Shown here: positions 1-12,334 of the stretch, piece by piece
Position numbering within the stretch: position 1 is the first letter of the stretch
Layout of the letters: the number at the start of each line of letters is the position of its first letter
Assembly: GCA_963728875.1 (NCBI GenBank)
Contig: CAVSLJ010000001.1
Coordinates: 992,001 to 1,056,000, forward strand
Length of the DNA stretch: 64,000 nucleotides
Source: DASUPK01 sp963728875
GTDB taxonomy: Bacteria; Actinomycetota; Thermoleophilia; Solirubrobacterales; 70-9
Direction: 5' to 3'
Notes under the pieces: model-generated
What the model was told of the DNA's origin: nothing
What the model saw: only the letters and a program-made list of their open reading frames with translations
The model's database searches: none
Made by a program: the position numbers and the translations under genes

Positions 1-133
1 CACGGGCCAGCTGCTCGCCGATGCCGGCTTCTGGATCGACAGCCTGGAGCAGGGCAAGCTGCCCAAGGCGCCGCCCATCGTCCGCCCCCTGATCCGCGGG
101 GTCGCGCAGCGCCCCTCGGGTGTTCGGGACTAA
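1..133 (+). CDS. C-terminal end of an unrecognised protein (truncated by window edge)
   Basis: An open frame enters from the left edge (first full codon at base 2) and ends at TAA 131-133, giving the last 43 residues of a protein (tail ...RGVAQRPSGVRD). No motif is recognisable in this fragment. Its stop overlaps the stop of the convergent enoyl-CoA hydratase gene by about three bases, the tight convergent spacing typical of this genome. Function cannot be assigned from this part. Confidence 0.6.
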   Translation, partial: TGQLLADAGFWIDSLEQGKLPKAPPIVRPLIRGVAQRPSGVRD

Positions 134-1059
134 TCCGCCATTCCGTCCTGCCAGGGTCGCAGTGCCTCGGCGGTCGCCCACGGCGAGGCTCCCTCGGTTT
201 CCACCTCGGCTGCCATGGCGGCCATCTTCTTCTGCGACGAGTCCGTTGCAGAGGCGACCATGAACCACTTCCGCTCGACGCCGAGCCCTTCCGCGAGCGG
301 CAGCGATCCTCCCTCGTAGACGGCGCGCTTCAGCGAGCGAATCGCCTCCGGTGAGCGCCGAGCCAGCCGCTCCCCCATATGCACGGCCGCCTCCTTCACC
401 TGGTCCGGCGGCACGACCGCGCCAACGAGGCCGTGGTCGAGCGCCTCGCGCGGACTCAGCGTGCGCCCCTCGAGCATCATCTGCAGTGCCCGCCCGACGC
501 CGACCAACCGCGGCAGCCGCTGCGTCCCACCGGCCCCGGGGTTGAAGTCGACCGTCATCTCCGGCAGGCCGATCGCGATCTCCTTGTCCGCCATCAGCCG
601 GACGTCACACGCGAGCGAGAGCTCGCAGCCGCCCCCCGTCGCCGGCCCGTTGATCGCCGCGATGAACACCTTGTCGGAGCGGTTCATCTCCACGAAGACG
701 TCGTGGATCCGGTAGAGCTCGAACACGGCGGCTAGTGGGGATCGCTCGGCCAGGTCCCGCAGTCCGGGCACCTTCCGCACGGCGCCGGCGATCCTCAGCA
801 CGATCGCCGTCAGCCATGGCGGCGCCGCGATCCCCGCGCGCCGGACGCTCGCCAGGATCTCGGCGATGTCGTAGTGGGTGATGTAGAGGTCGTCCGGCTT
901 CCCCGTGAACACCACGGCGCCGACCGAGCGGTCTCCGCGGAGCGAGTGGAGGAGGCGCTCGAGCTCCCGCACCATCTCCGAGTTCATGAAGTTGTGTGGA
1001 GGGTGGTCGATGCGGGCGACCAGGACCCGCCCACGGCGCTCGACGTCAAGCAGCGGCAT
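130..1059 (-). CDS. Enoyl-CoA hydratase/isomerase family protein
   Basis: 309 aa, crotonase superfamily: such enzymes hydrate or isomerise acyl-CoA thioesters in the cytoplasm, usually in beta-oxidation. The middle holds the oxyanion-hole and first catalytic-Glu block (NGPATGGGCEL...CD) and then the second block (LPEM...NPGAGGTQRLP), so both glutamates of true hydratases are present. A roughly 40-residue insertion between strand 3 and the NGP loop (around residues 65-115) makes it longer than the usual 255-270 aa. Substrate is not predictable. It converges with the truncated upstream gene. Confidence 0.85.
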   Translation of the reverse strand: MPLLDVERRGRVLVARIDHPPHNFMNSEMVRELERLLHSLRGDRSVGAVVFTGKPDDLYITHYDIAEILASVRRAGIAAPPWLTAIVLRIAGAVRKVPGLRDLAERSPLAAVFELYRIHDVFVEMNRSDKVFIAAINGPATGGGCELSLACDVRLMADKEIAIGLPEMTVDFNPGAGGTQRLPRLVGVGRALQMMLEGRTLSPREALDHGLVGAVVPPDQVKEAAVHMGERLARRSPEAIRSLKRAVYEGGSLPLAEGLGVERKWFMVASATDSSQKKMAAMAAEVETEGASPWATAEALRPWQDGMAD

Positions 1060-1092
1060 AGGCCTGAACCCTATGCCTCCGTCGGCCAGCGA

Positions 1093-2712
1093 CTACGCGT
1101 CAAATCCGACGTGCACGTGGTCGCAGTGGTCAGCCTGCGCGAAGCCGTTCGGGTTCGCGGGGCCGTCCGGGTCCCAGCAGTAGATGAGCTCGGTCGGCTC
1201 CTGGCCGGGGGGAAGGGCGCCGAGCTGGCGGGCGATCGTGCCGCAGGGCCCGTCGGGTGAGACGTCGGTGCAGGGCACTCCGTCGATCGCCGCGATGTCC
1301 ATGGCGCGGCCGTAGTAGTGGTTGGAGACGTTGCCGCTGGAGGCGAGCTTTGAGTGATCGGAGCGGAGCGCCGAGATCTGGATCGTGTGCTGCTGGCTGA
1401 TCGCGCCGAGGATGTTGAGGATCCGGGGGTCGATCGCCCCGGACTGGATGTCCACCATCTCGAGCTGGTTGGAGAGCTCGACGTTCGCCCAGTTGATCGG
1501 CGCGTTCGTCGGGCCGGGCAGCGCGACCGAGTAGGCGACCGTCTTCACCTGGCAGCTGCCCGCCATCGACTCGGCGTCCTTGAGCACCGCCTCGACGTAC
1601 CACTCCGCGTGGTTGTGCTGGAAGAGCCCAGCGCGCAGATCTCCGGCGGCCCAGATCATCCGGGCCAGGGTCGCGGCGGAGTCCGCCGGACTCTGCCGCT
1701 TGACCTTGCCGTCGCCGTCGCCGTCCACCGCGTACTGCTTCCAGTGGTCGTCGGTGATGCCGAGCGGGCCGACCGAGGAGAGCTGTTCAGGGCTCATGCC
1801 CTTGCCGAAGTTCGACTCGACCCGGGCGACCGCGGCAAGCGCCCAGACGCCGCTCTGGCCAAGGTCATACCGGCCGGCCGCGTCCTGGAATGCCTTCATG
1901 TAATCGTCCGGGATCGACTCCCGCGACCCGTCGGCGGGCGAGCAGACGAGCTGCTGGCGCTTCGGGATCAGGGAGAGGCCTCCCAGCGCGCCGTTGCCGA
2001 TCCCACTGAAGCACGCGGCCCTGGCCATGACCTCGGCGACGTACCAGTCGGCGTGGTTGTAGGCGAAGACGGCGCCCTCGGGGTCCTCCGGCATCCCGGC
2101 GGCGCGCAGGTACCGGGCGGCGGCGAAGATCGCGTCGTTCGGGTTGTTCGGGTCCTTGGTGCCGTCGTTGTCGGCGTCGACGCCGTACTCGGCCCAGGTG
2201 GAGGGCATGAACTGCATCCAGCCCTCGGCACCCGCGGACGAGGGTCCCAGGTTCTGGCCGAAGCCGCTTTCGATCTCGTTGATCGCGGCGAGGATTGAGG
2301 GGCCGGCGGGGCCGAGGTCGTAAGCCTGAGCGGCGGCCTGGTAGATCGGGCCGAGGTAAGCGGGAATCGCGACGGGGCCGCAGGCGGTGGGGACCAGCGG
2401 CGCGGGCGGCGGAGGCGCGGTGCCGCCGACCTTCGCCGTGCCCTTCTCCTTCTCGCTTCCCTTGGGCCCCTTGGTGCCGCCCTTGGTGGGCGGCTTGGGC
2501 GCGGGCTTCTGCGGCTTCGCCTGGTGCTTGGGGATCGGCTTGGGTGGCAGGAGAACCGCGACCGGTGGCTGCGGCTGGCTGGGAGGCTCAGGCGGTTCCG
2601 GGGTCGTCGTCGTGGTCCCCGGGTCGGTTGTGGTGGTCTGCGCGCCGGCGACCGGGGCGGCAATTGCCGCACCAACGACCGTCGCCGCGAATGCCGCCTT
2701 GATCCGTCCCAT
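1093..2712 (-). CDS. Secreted murein hydrolase: two lytic-transglycosylase-like domains plus M15-like peptidase domain
   Basis: 539 aa from the ATG at 2712, which overlaps the TGA of the upstream gene (ATGA); a start nine codons upstream is less likely. Order: signal peptide (about 1-25), Thr/Pro/Lys-rich linker to about residue 105, an SLT/MltB-like domain with catalytic-type Glu in NEIESGFGQN and GWMQFMPSTW, a second, weaker SLT-like repeat (ARVESNFGKG, AEWYVEAVL), and a C-terminal domain with SNHYYGRAMDI and HCDHVHVGF, the metal-ligand pattern of M15 D,D-peptidases. Family knowledge suggests glycan-strand cleavage plus peptide-stem trimming outside the membrane. It probably forms an operon with the membrane protein upstream. 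Confidence 0.85.
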   Translation of the reverse strand: MGRIKAAFAATVVGAAIAAPVAGAQTTTTDPGTTTTTPEPPEPPSQPQPPVAVLLPPKPIPKHQAKPQKPAPKPPTKGGTKGPKGSEKEKGTAKVGGTAPPPPAPLVPTACGPVAIPAYLGPIYQAAAQAYDLGPAGPSILAAINEIESGFGQNLGPSSAGAEGWMQFMPSTWAEYGVDADNDGTKDPNNPNDAIFAAARYLRAAGMPEDPEGAVFAYNHADWYVAEVMARAACFSGIGNGALGGLSLIPKRQQLVCSPADGSRESIPDDYMKAFQDAAGRYDLGQSGVWALAAVARVESNFGKGMSPEQLSSVGPLGITDDHWKQYAVDGDGDGKVKRQSPADSAATLARMIWAAGDLRAGLFQHNHAEWYVEAVLKDAESMAGSCQVKTVAYSVALPGPTNAPINWANVELSNQLEMVDIQSGAIDPRILNILGAISQQHTIQISALRSDHSKLASSGNVSNHYYGRAMDIAAIDGVPCTDVSPDGPCGTIARQLGALPPGQEPTELIYCWDPDGPANPNGFAQADHCDHVHVGFDA

Positions 2713-3470
2713 CAGCCGAGAACCTGGGCGACGCGCCACTCGTCGTCGGTCTTCGTCAGGGTCAGGCGCACCTCGCTGATCGCCCGCAGACGCACGAGCG
2801 AGACGCTGGCCGTGACCTGCTCCTTGCCGGCGGCTCCGAGGACGACGTTGAGGACCCGCGCCTGGGGAACCTTGCCGTTCGAGGGAAGGCGCGGTGGGTC
2901 AGCCGCGAGCGACTTGACCAGTGGCTTGGTGGCGGTGGTGGCGAAAGCCGCGCCGGTCTTCTTGCTCGACTTGCCGACCTCGTAGCCGACGAAGGCCTGC
3001 GCGAACTGCCAGGCGACCTGGGCGGGAGGCGCCGAGGCCTTGGTCGGCGGCTCCGCCGGCGCAGGCGCCGCGTGGCCGGCCTGGATGGTGGGGGTGACCC
3101 CCTGAAGGGCGGTGAGGCTCGTCTCGTGCGGTTCGGGGGTGACCGACGCGGCAACCTGTGGGGCGGCCGGCGTCGCGGCGTGATCCGCGGCGCTCATCGC
3201 GCCCCCGGCGGCGGCCGCCAGCGCGAGTGTCGCGGCACCGGCGGCGATGGCCCTGCGGGTGCGACGGCTGCGATGGGCAAGCGCATCCTCCACCGGCCAG
3301 ATCAGCCTGGTCTGGATCAGCCGCTGGAGCGGCAGCATGCGGCGGCTCGCGCGCGCCAGGGCGTCACGGGTGGCATCGCTGCCACGCCAGAGAACGTTCT
3401 CCTCCAGGCCCCAGGCGGCCTCGCGAACGGACCAGCCCGCGTCTTCGGATGACGCACGAAAGTTCATCAC
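2712..3470 (-). CDS. Membrane-anchored protein of unknown function upstream of murein hydrolase
   Basis: 252 aa. A cytoplasmic Arg-rich N-terminal segment (about 1-73) is followed by one hydrophobic Ala-rich helix (about 74-95) and an outer Pro/Ala linker. The C-terminal part (about 150-252) resembles a small NTF2/conjugative-transfer-like periplasmic domain (ending EVRLTLTKTDDEWRVAQVLG). Two consecutive ATG codons exist; the AGGTGA element lies 4 nt from the first and 7 nt from the second, so the second (3467) is the better spaced start. Translational coupling to the hydrolase suggests a shared role at the cell wall. No known name is recognised. Confidence 0.75.
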   Translation of the reverse strand: MMNFRASSEDAGWSVREAAWGLEENVLWRGSDATRDALARASRRMLPLQRLIQTRLIWPVEDALAHRSRRTRRAIAAGAATLALAAAAGGAMSAADHAATPAAPQVAASVTPEPHETSLTALQGVTPTIQAGHAAPAPAEPPTKASAPPAQVAWQFAQAFVGYEVGKSSKKTGAAFATTATKPLVKSLAADPPRLPSNGKVPQARVLNVVLGAAGKEQVTASVSLVRLRAISEVRLTLTKTDDEWRVAQVLG

Positions 3471-3510
3471 TCACCTATTCGTCTAGGCGAGGGGTGAGCC
3501 ACATACCGAG

Positions 3511-3523
3511 AACTGAGTCAGTT
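3511..3523. promoter_or_regulatory. Perfect 13-bp palindrome AACTGAGTCAGTT, candidate operator
   Basis: AACTGA-G-TCAGTT lies about 40 nt upstream of the start of the membrane protein gene and between it and the clpB stop codon. A second, shorter palindrome CCACGCGTGG sits at 3533-3542 close to the clpB stop and could act in termination. The first fits the position of an operator over the promoter of the 3470 gene, but no clear -35/-10 pair was found. Confidence 0.4.
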
Positions 3524-3549
3524 ACGCCCGCGCCACGCGTGGTGCAGAC

Positions 3550-6162
<2,613 letters not shown>

Positions 6163-6176
6163 CTCGCCAGATGTTA

Positions 6177-6190
6177 CCGACTTTAGTCGG
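6177..6190. promoter_or_regulatory. Inverted repeat CCGACT-TT-AGTCGG in the clpB leader
   Basis: A perfect 6+2+6 inverted repeat 15 nt upstream of the clpB ATG, followed further upstream by AAGAAATCT at 6198-6206 (reads AGATTTCTT in the clpB direction), which is also found in the dnaK leader. Position suits an operator or 5'-UTR structure. It does not match the HspR site (CTTGAGT-N7-ACTCAAG). Confidence 0.4.
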
Positions 6191-6320
6191 AAAAGTAAAG
6201 AAATCTATGTGTATCGCACTTAGATCTATGCGGACCCGACGAATGGCCGAATCTGGGGTTTACATCGGCCGGACGCGCGGCATAGGATCCTCTGCAGGAC
6301 CGCTTCGGTCAAGGACGGCT

Positions 6321-6743
6321 ATGGCGAGCAACATCGAGACCTACCAGCGCATTCTCGAGACCTTCAACCGCGAGGGCGTGGAGGGCGTCATGCCCTACTT
6401 CACCCACGACGTGGAGGTCTATGACCCCGACCTGCCCGAGGGGCCCTATCGAGGTCCCGAAGCCGCACGACACGTCGTCGATCTCCTCACTAGCGGGTTC
6501 GAGGACGTCGAGATCAGGGACTTCCGGCTGCTGCCCGCCGGCGACCGCGTCGTCGCCCTCCTGCACACCCGCGCCAAGGGCGGGCGGGGCGATCTCGAGG
6601 TCGAGACGCGCGACGCCCACACGATCACCTTCCGCCGCGGGAAGATCGCCTATTGGCGGCTCTATCTCGATCAGATCGAGGCGCTCACGGACGCGGGCCT
6701 GGACCCGGAGCTCGCCAGCCCGAAGAGCCGGACACCCACTTAG
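6321..6743 (+). CDS. SnoaL/NTF2-like small protein
   Basis: 140 aa from the ATG at 6321, preceded by AAGGA at a 6-nt gap; upstream in-frame starts overlap the clpB promoter region and were not used. The cone-shaped NTF2-like fold is suggested by the N-terminal helices (YQRILETFNREGVEGVMPYF), the DVEVYDPDLPEGPYRG strand/turn and the C-terminal strands (HTITFRRGKIAYWRLY). Such proteins bind small hydrophobic ligands, but no specific activity can be given. Transcribed away from clpB. Confidence 0.75.
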   Translation: MASNIETYQRILETFNREGVEGVMPYFTHDVEVYDPDLPEGPYRGPEAARHVVDLLTSGFEDVEIRDFRLLPAGDRVVALLHTRAKGGRGDLEVETRDAHTITFRRGKIAYWRLYLDQIEALTDAGLDPELASPKSRTPT

Positions 6744-6763
6744 CCTGGGCTTACGCTTCGGGG

Positions 6764-7630
6764 GTGGGGAGCGCCGGAACGAGGTGGGTCGCGACGTTTG
6801 CGCTGATGCTCGTGTTGGCCCTGGGGGGCGACGCGCACTCGCTGGCCGATCAGGCCGGCGGCCGGCCAGAGGGCGGGAAGGTCTGGCCGAGGGATCGCTA
6901 TCCCTCTTCCCGGGCGATCCGCCGCGCCCAGGAGTTCGCCGCGTCCAGGGCGGATGTCTCGTTCGCCGTCATCGATGGCTCGATCGGCCTGCGCGGCTAC
7001 GACCCCGATCGACAGTTCAGCTCGGCCAGTGTGAGCAAGGCGCTGCTGCTGGCAGCCGAGCTTCGCCGGCTGCGGAGTGACGGCCTGCCACTGAACGAAG
7101 AGACGAAGGCTCTGCTCGACCCGATGATCACCTACTCGGACAACCGAGCGGCCGACGCCGTCTACGCCCAGGTCGGCGACGAGGGCCTCGAGGAGGTCGC
7201 TCGCCGCGCCAGGATGACGAACTTCGAGGCAACGCCGGGCTTCTGGGGAGGCGATCAGGTCACGGCCGCTGACCTGGCGCGCTTCTTCTTTCGCCTCGAG
7301 GCGAACCTTTACGGGCCGCACCGGGCCTACGCGAAGGGGCTGCTGGCCCAGATCACCCCGGTGGAGCGCTGGGGGATCCCGCAGGCGATCGGCCACGGCT
7401 GGTCGGTGTGGTTCAAGGGCGGCTGGCGCCCGGCGGGTGAGGAGGACACGAGCGGTGCGGTGACTCATCAGGCCGCCTTGCTCGTTCACCGCGGGGGCGA
7501 GCGGCTGGCACTGGCGGTGCTCACCGACGAGACGCCGCGGGATGCGACCGGCTTTGGGGCGATCGAGGGCGTCACCGAGCGGCTGCTCGCGAAGCCGCCC
7601 CCGAACCGAAGGGGTTGGATTGCGCCTTAG
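6764..7630 (+). CDS. Secreted serine hydrolase of the class A beta-lactamase/PBP fold
   Basis: 288 aa from GTG 6764, chosen because it puts a signal peptide (FALMLVLALGG, about residues 8-28) at the N-terminus. SVSK (about 89-92) is the S-x-x-K nucleophile/base motif and YSDN is the S-D-N motif; the third motif appears as WFKGGW (K-G-G for K-T-G). All three active-site elements of penicillin-recognising enzymes are therefore present. It may be a D,D-peptidase or an esterase rather than a true beta-lactamase. Its stop overlaps that of convergent hspR by three bases. Confidence 0.8.
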   Translation: MGSAGTRWVATFALMLVLALGGDAHSLADQAGGRPEGGKVWPRDRYPSSRAIRRAQEFAASRADVSFAVIDGSIGLRGYDPDRQFSSASVSKALLLAAELRRLRSDGLPLNEETKALLDPMITYSDNRAADAVYAQVGDEGLEEVARRARMTNFEATPGFWGGDQVTAADLARFFFRLEANLYGPHRAYAKGLLAQITPVERWGIPQAIGHGWSVWFKGGWRPAGEEDTSGAVTHQAALLVHRGGERLALAVLTDETPRDATGFGAIEGVTERLLAKPPPNRRGWIAP

Positions 7631-8103
7631 TTGGTCCGGCGCCGGATCGGGATCCGCGTGGATCGGGGTCGGCCACCCATGCCGGGCGGCTCGTAGGCGC
7701 CATAGGGAACGAGCTCACCGCCGATCGACTTGCGCAGCCGCTCGAGTTCCTTGGTCATGCGGCCCTCCATCTCGGCGGCCCGCTTCCTCATCCGTGCGAT
7801 CTCCCCGCGCATGCGCTCGAGCCGGCGTTCCAGCTCCAGCACCGTCTCCACGCCCGCGAGGTTGAGGCCCTTCTCATTGGTCATCTGCTGGATCCTCCTC
7901 AGGCGCTCGACGTCCGCCTGCGAATAGAGGCGGGTGTTCTTGGGCGAGCGCTTGGGCGTGATCAGGCCCCGCGCCTCGTACATCCGCAGTGTTTGGGGAT
8001 GCATCTCGGCGAGCTCGGCGGCCACGGAGATCATGAAGACGCCGCGCTCCTGATCGATGCGCTGCTCCGCCTCCCGCCTGCGCTTGCTTCCGCCGTCAGC
8101 CAT
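7627..8103 (-). CDS. hspR: HspR, MerR-family heat-shock repressor
   Basis: 158 aa. The MerR-type winged HTH occupies about 22-90 (ISVAAELAEMHPQTLRMYEARGLI then RLYSQADVERLRRIQ), followed by a long coiled coil (about 90-130) and a basic tail. HspR represses the dnaK operon in actinobacteria and uses DnaK as corepressor (family knowledge). Being last in dnaK-grpE-dnaJ-hspR and overlapping dnaJ by 8 bp supports autoregulation. No canonical HAIR site is visible upstream of dnaK or clpB. Confidence 0.93.
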   Translation of the reverse strand: MADGGSKRRREAEQRIDQERGVFMISVAAELAEMHPQTLRMYEARGLITPKRSPKNTRLYSQADVERLRRIQQMTNEKGLNLAGVETVLELERRLERMRGEIARMRKRAAEMEGRMTKELERLRKSIGGELVPYGAYEPPGMGGRPRSTRIPIRRRTN

Positions 8104-9238
8104 CTGCCTTCACTCTCCCTTCCGCCCCGGATGATCCGGCCTGGCCGAGCAGCGACGCCCGCGGGTTCTGCCCGTTGAGCGCCTCGGCCAGCTTCGCGAC
8201 CGCCTCGCGCTGCTCGTCGGAAAGCTCCTTGGGGACATCAATGCGGATTCGGTAGTAGATGTCGCCGCGCCCCGTGTCGTTGGTCTTGGGCGGTCCTTCG
8301 CCCCGCAGGCGCTGGACCGAGCCGTGCTGGGTCCCCGGAGGAATGCGGATCGTCTTCGAGCCGCTCAGGGTCGGGACCTCGATCTCGGCGCCCTGGATCG
8401 CCTCCGCGACGGTCACCGGCAGATCCACCTCGAGGTTGCCGTCGGGGCGCTGCTTGAAGACGGGTGACGGGGCCACTCGCGTGGTCACGTAGAGATCGCC
8501 CCGGGGTCCGCCGCGGTAGCCGGCCTCGCCCTTGCCGGCGAGCCTGATCCGGCTCCCGTCGTGTACCCCGGCGGGGATGTTGACGCGATAGCGCTTGGTC
8601 TCCTGCGTGATGCCCTGGCCGCCGCAGGTCGGGCACGGGTCGTCGATGATCTCGCCCTGGCCGCCGCACTCGGGGCAGGGCTGCGAGATCGAGAAGAGGC
8701 CCTGGCTCTGCGCGTCGATCCCGGTTCCCTCGCAGCGGGGACAGGTGCGCGGCGAGGTGCCCGGCTTTGCGCCGTTGCCGTGGCAGGTCGGGCACTCGCC
8801 GGTGGTCGGGACCGAGACGGCGATCTGGGTGCCGTGCATCGCCTGGTCGAAGGAGAGCCGGACCTCGGTCTCGAGGTCGCGGCCCCGCTGCTCGCGCGGC
8901 CCCTGCTGGCCGCGGCCCCGGAAGAAGGTGGAGAAGATGTCGCCCAGATCCGAGGCGAAGCCGCCACCGGGGAAGCCTCCGCCACCGCCCGGGAAGCCGG
9001 CCGCTCCGAAGCCGCCGAGGCGCGCGCCGGCGTCGTACTGCTTGCGCTTCTCCGGGTCGGAGAGAGCGTCATAGGCCTGCTGGATCTCCTTGAAGCGCTC
9101 CTCGGCCCCTTCGTCGTCCGGATTGCGATCGGGATGCCACTTGCGCGCCAGCTCCCGGTAAGCCTTCTTGATCTCGTCCTGCGAGGCGGACTTGGAGACG
9201 CCCAGCACCTCGTAGAAGTCACGCGGGGCAGTCGCCAT
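8096..9238 (-). CDS. dnaJ: Chaperone DnaJ
   Basis: 380 aa. J domain (1-70) with HPDRN, Gly/Phe-rich linker (about 75-130) with GGGGGFPGGGF, then four CxxCxGxG-type zinc-finger repeats (CPTCHGNG, CPRCEGTG, CPECGGQG, CPTCGGQG) and the C-terminal substrate-binding domain. DnaJ delivers unfolded clients to DnaK and stimulates its ATPase. Its ATG overlaps the grpE stop by one base (TAATG), indicating translational coupling. The J-domain HPD is intact, as is expected for a working co-chaperone. Confidence 0.96.
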   Translation of the reverse strand: MATAPRDFYEVLGVSKSASQDEIKKAYRELARKWHPDRNPDDEGAEERFKEIQQAYDALSDPEKRKQYDAGARLGGFGAAGFPGGGGGFPGGGFASDLGDIFSTFFRGRGQQGPREQRGRDLETEVRLSFDQAMHGTQIAVSVPTTGECPTCHGNGAKPGTSPRTCPRCEGTGIDAQSQGLFSISQPCPECGGQGEIIDDPCPTCGGQGITQETKRYRVNIPAGVHDGSRIRLAGKGEAGYRGGPRGDLYVTTRVAPSPVFKQRPDGNLEVDLPVTVAEAIQGAEIEVPTLSGSKTIRIPPGTQHGSVQRLRGEGPPKTNDTGRGDIYYRIRIDVPKELSDEQREAVAKLAEALNGQNPRASLLGQAGSSGAEGRVKADG

Positions 9239-9810
9239 TACTTGCTCACCACCACCTTGGCCGGCCGCAGGACCTGGCCGTCGAGCCGGTAGCCCTTCTC
9301 CAGCGTCTCCACGACGATGCCGGCCTCTGTGCCCTCTGCCGGCTGCGTCGAGAGCGCCTCATGCAGCTGCGGATCGAACTTCTCGCCCTTCGGGTCGAAC
9401 GCCTCGACCCCGGCGTTGCCGAGCTTGCCGCGGAGCTCGTCGAGCACCAGCCCAACACCCTTGACCAGCGCCTCATGCGCGCCGGGATCTGAGCCGGATG
9501 CGAGAGCCCGCTCGAGATTGTCGATCACGGGCAGCAGCTCCCGAGCGAGCTCCGCCTTGCCGCGAGCGAGCGCCTCGGAGGTCTCCTTGGCCACCCGCTT
9601 GCGGTAGTTCTCGAAGTCGGCCCGCGTGCGCTGCGCCAGCTCGAGGTACTCGTCGCGCTCGCGCTTCGTCTCACCGAGCTCGTCGAGGTCTCGCTCGACC
9701 CGATCCGCGGCGCCGTCGCCGTTCTCAGCCTCAGTGGTGGACGGGTCGGTCCCGTCCACCACCTCCGCGTCGACGACCTCTTCGTCGCTGTGACGCTCCT
9801 CGTCGATCAT
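9238..9810 (-). CDS. grpE: Nucleotide exchange factor GrpE
   Basis: 190 aa from ATG 9810; the frame is open further upstream into dnaK, but that stretch is Arg/Pro-rich antisense-like sequence. An acidic N-terminus, long helix (ERDEYLELAQRTRADFENYRKR) and the C-terminal GrpE signature (GVEAFDPKGEKFDPQLHEAL) are seen. GrpE opens the DnaK nucleotide site to release ADP. It sits 10 nt after dnaK and couples to dnaJ. Both DnaK and GrpE contain the same peptide EEVVDAEVVD (DnaK C-terminus, GrpE N-terminus), a curious shared acidic segment. Confidence 0.94.
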   Translation of the reverse strand: MIDEERHSDEEVVDAEVVDGTDPSTTEAENGDGAADRVERDLDELGETKRERDEYLELAQRTRADFENYRKRVAKETSEALARGKAELARELLPVIDNLERALASGSDPGAHEALVKGVGLVLDELRGKLGNAGVEAFDPKGEKFDPQLHEALSTQPAEGTEAGIVVETLEKGYRLDGQVLRPAKVVVSK

Positions 9811-9820
9811 CCGGCCCCCT

Positions 9821-11716
<1,896 letters not shown>

Positions 11717-11756
11717 TGTCATTCCTCCAAAGCTTGTATTAAGAAATCTGAGTAGT

Positions 11757-11784
11757 AGTGTAGTAGATGTGTGCGTGATGTCAA
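11757..11784 (-). promoter_or_regulatory. dnaK operon promoter (TTGACA-16-TACACT)
   Basis: On the minus strand, TTGACA (11784-11779) and TACACT (11762-11757) are separated by 16 nt, a good housekeeping-type match about 40 nt upstream of the dnaK GTG. The leader carries AGATTTCTT (11749-11741), shared with the clpB leader, and GGAGG at 11728-11724. No HAIR-type CTTGAGT-N7-ACTCAAG repeat is present. Confidence 0.65.
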
Positions 11785-11865
11785 GGCAGGGAGCGATTCC
11801 CGGCTTCGCTATCAAGTCGCGGCCACGTGCGGCCGCCCCACACAAGTCGCTACGGGCTTCGCCCT

Positions 11866-11884
11866 CCGCTCCAATGTGGAGCGG
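11866..11884 (-). terminator. Hairpin after cytochrome c gene
   Basis: CCGCTCCA-atg-TGGAGCGG forms a perfect 8-bp stem 12 nt past the cytochrome c stop codon, followed on the minus strand by a second small GGGCGAAGCCC hairpin. There is no U-tract, so this is a likely but not classical terminator separating cytochrome c from the dnaK promoter. Confidence 0.5.
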
Positions 11885-11895
11885 CCTGGTGGTCG

Positions 11896-12288
11896 CTAAG
11901 GGCCCTGCCCGGCGACCTGCGAGACGAAGGTGGCAACCTCGTCGGCCTGCTGCCCGCTCAATACTCCCTTCGGCATCCGGCCGGCCACCCCGTTGTTGAT
12001 CGCGCTGAGCACGCGAGGCTTGATCGTGGCGGGATCCGGGGCGCTGGCGCTGGGCGGGGCCAGCAGCTCGTCGAGGTTCGGGCCGATGACACCGTCGGTG
12101 CCCGCCTTGGCGAGCGTGTGGCAGGCGCCGCAGTTGGTCACGAAGAGGTCCTTGCCCTCCTGCAGGCTCGCGGGGACCTCCTCCGGGGAGGCGCTCTCGG
12201 AGCCTTCGTGAGTGATCGCCCAGGCGGGGACACCCACTCCGAGGAGCAACACGACCAGCCCGAACATGACGAAGGTGCTCCGCTTCAT
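11896..12288 (-). CDS. Exported mono-haem c-type cytochrome
   Basis: 130 aa. A signal/anchor helix (about 5-24, FVMFGLVVLLLGVGVPAWA) is followed by a single haem-binding CGACH (53-57) and a probable distal Met ligand in GRMPKG near residue 104. Class I cytochromes carry single electrons on the outer face of the membrane to oxidases or reductases. No oxidase genes lie next to it; it follows the endonuclease III gene with a 46-nt gap. Confidence 0.85.
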   Translation of the reverse strand: MKRSTFVMFGLVVLLLGVGVPAWAITHEGSESASPEEVPASLQEGKDLFVTNCGACHTLAKAGTDGVIGPNLDELLAPPSASAPDPATIKPRVLSAINNGVAGRMPKGVLSGQQADEVATFVSQVAGQGP

Positions 12289-12334
12289 TTGGCGCGGGGC
12301 AGCATATAAGGGCTGCGAGGACGGTCCCTTCGGA

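Noticed and set aside
11720..11790. A HAIR-type HspR site near dnaK
   Set aside because: No CTTGAGT-N7-ACTCAAG or close variant is found; the partial resemblance in ACTCAG was too weak.
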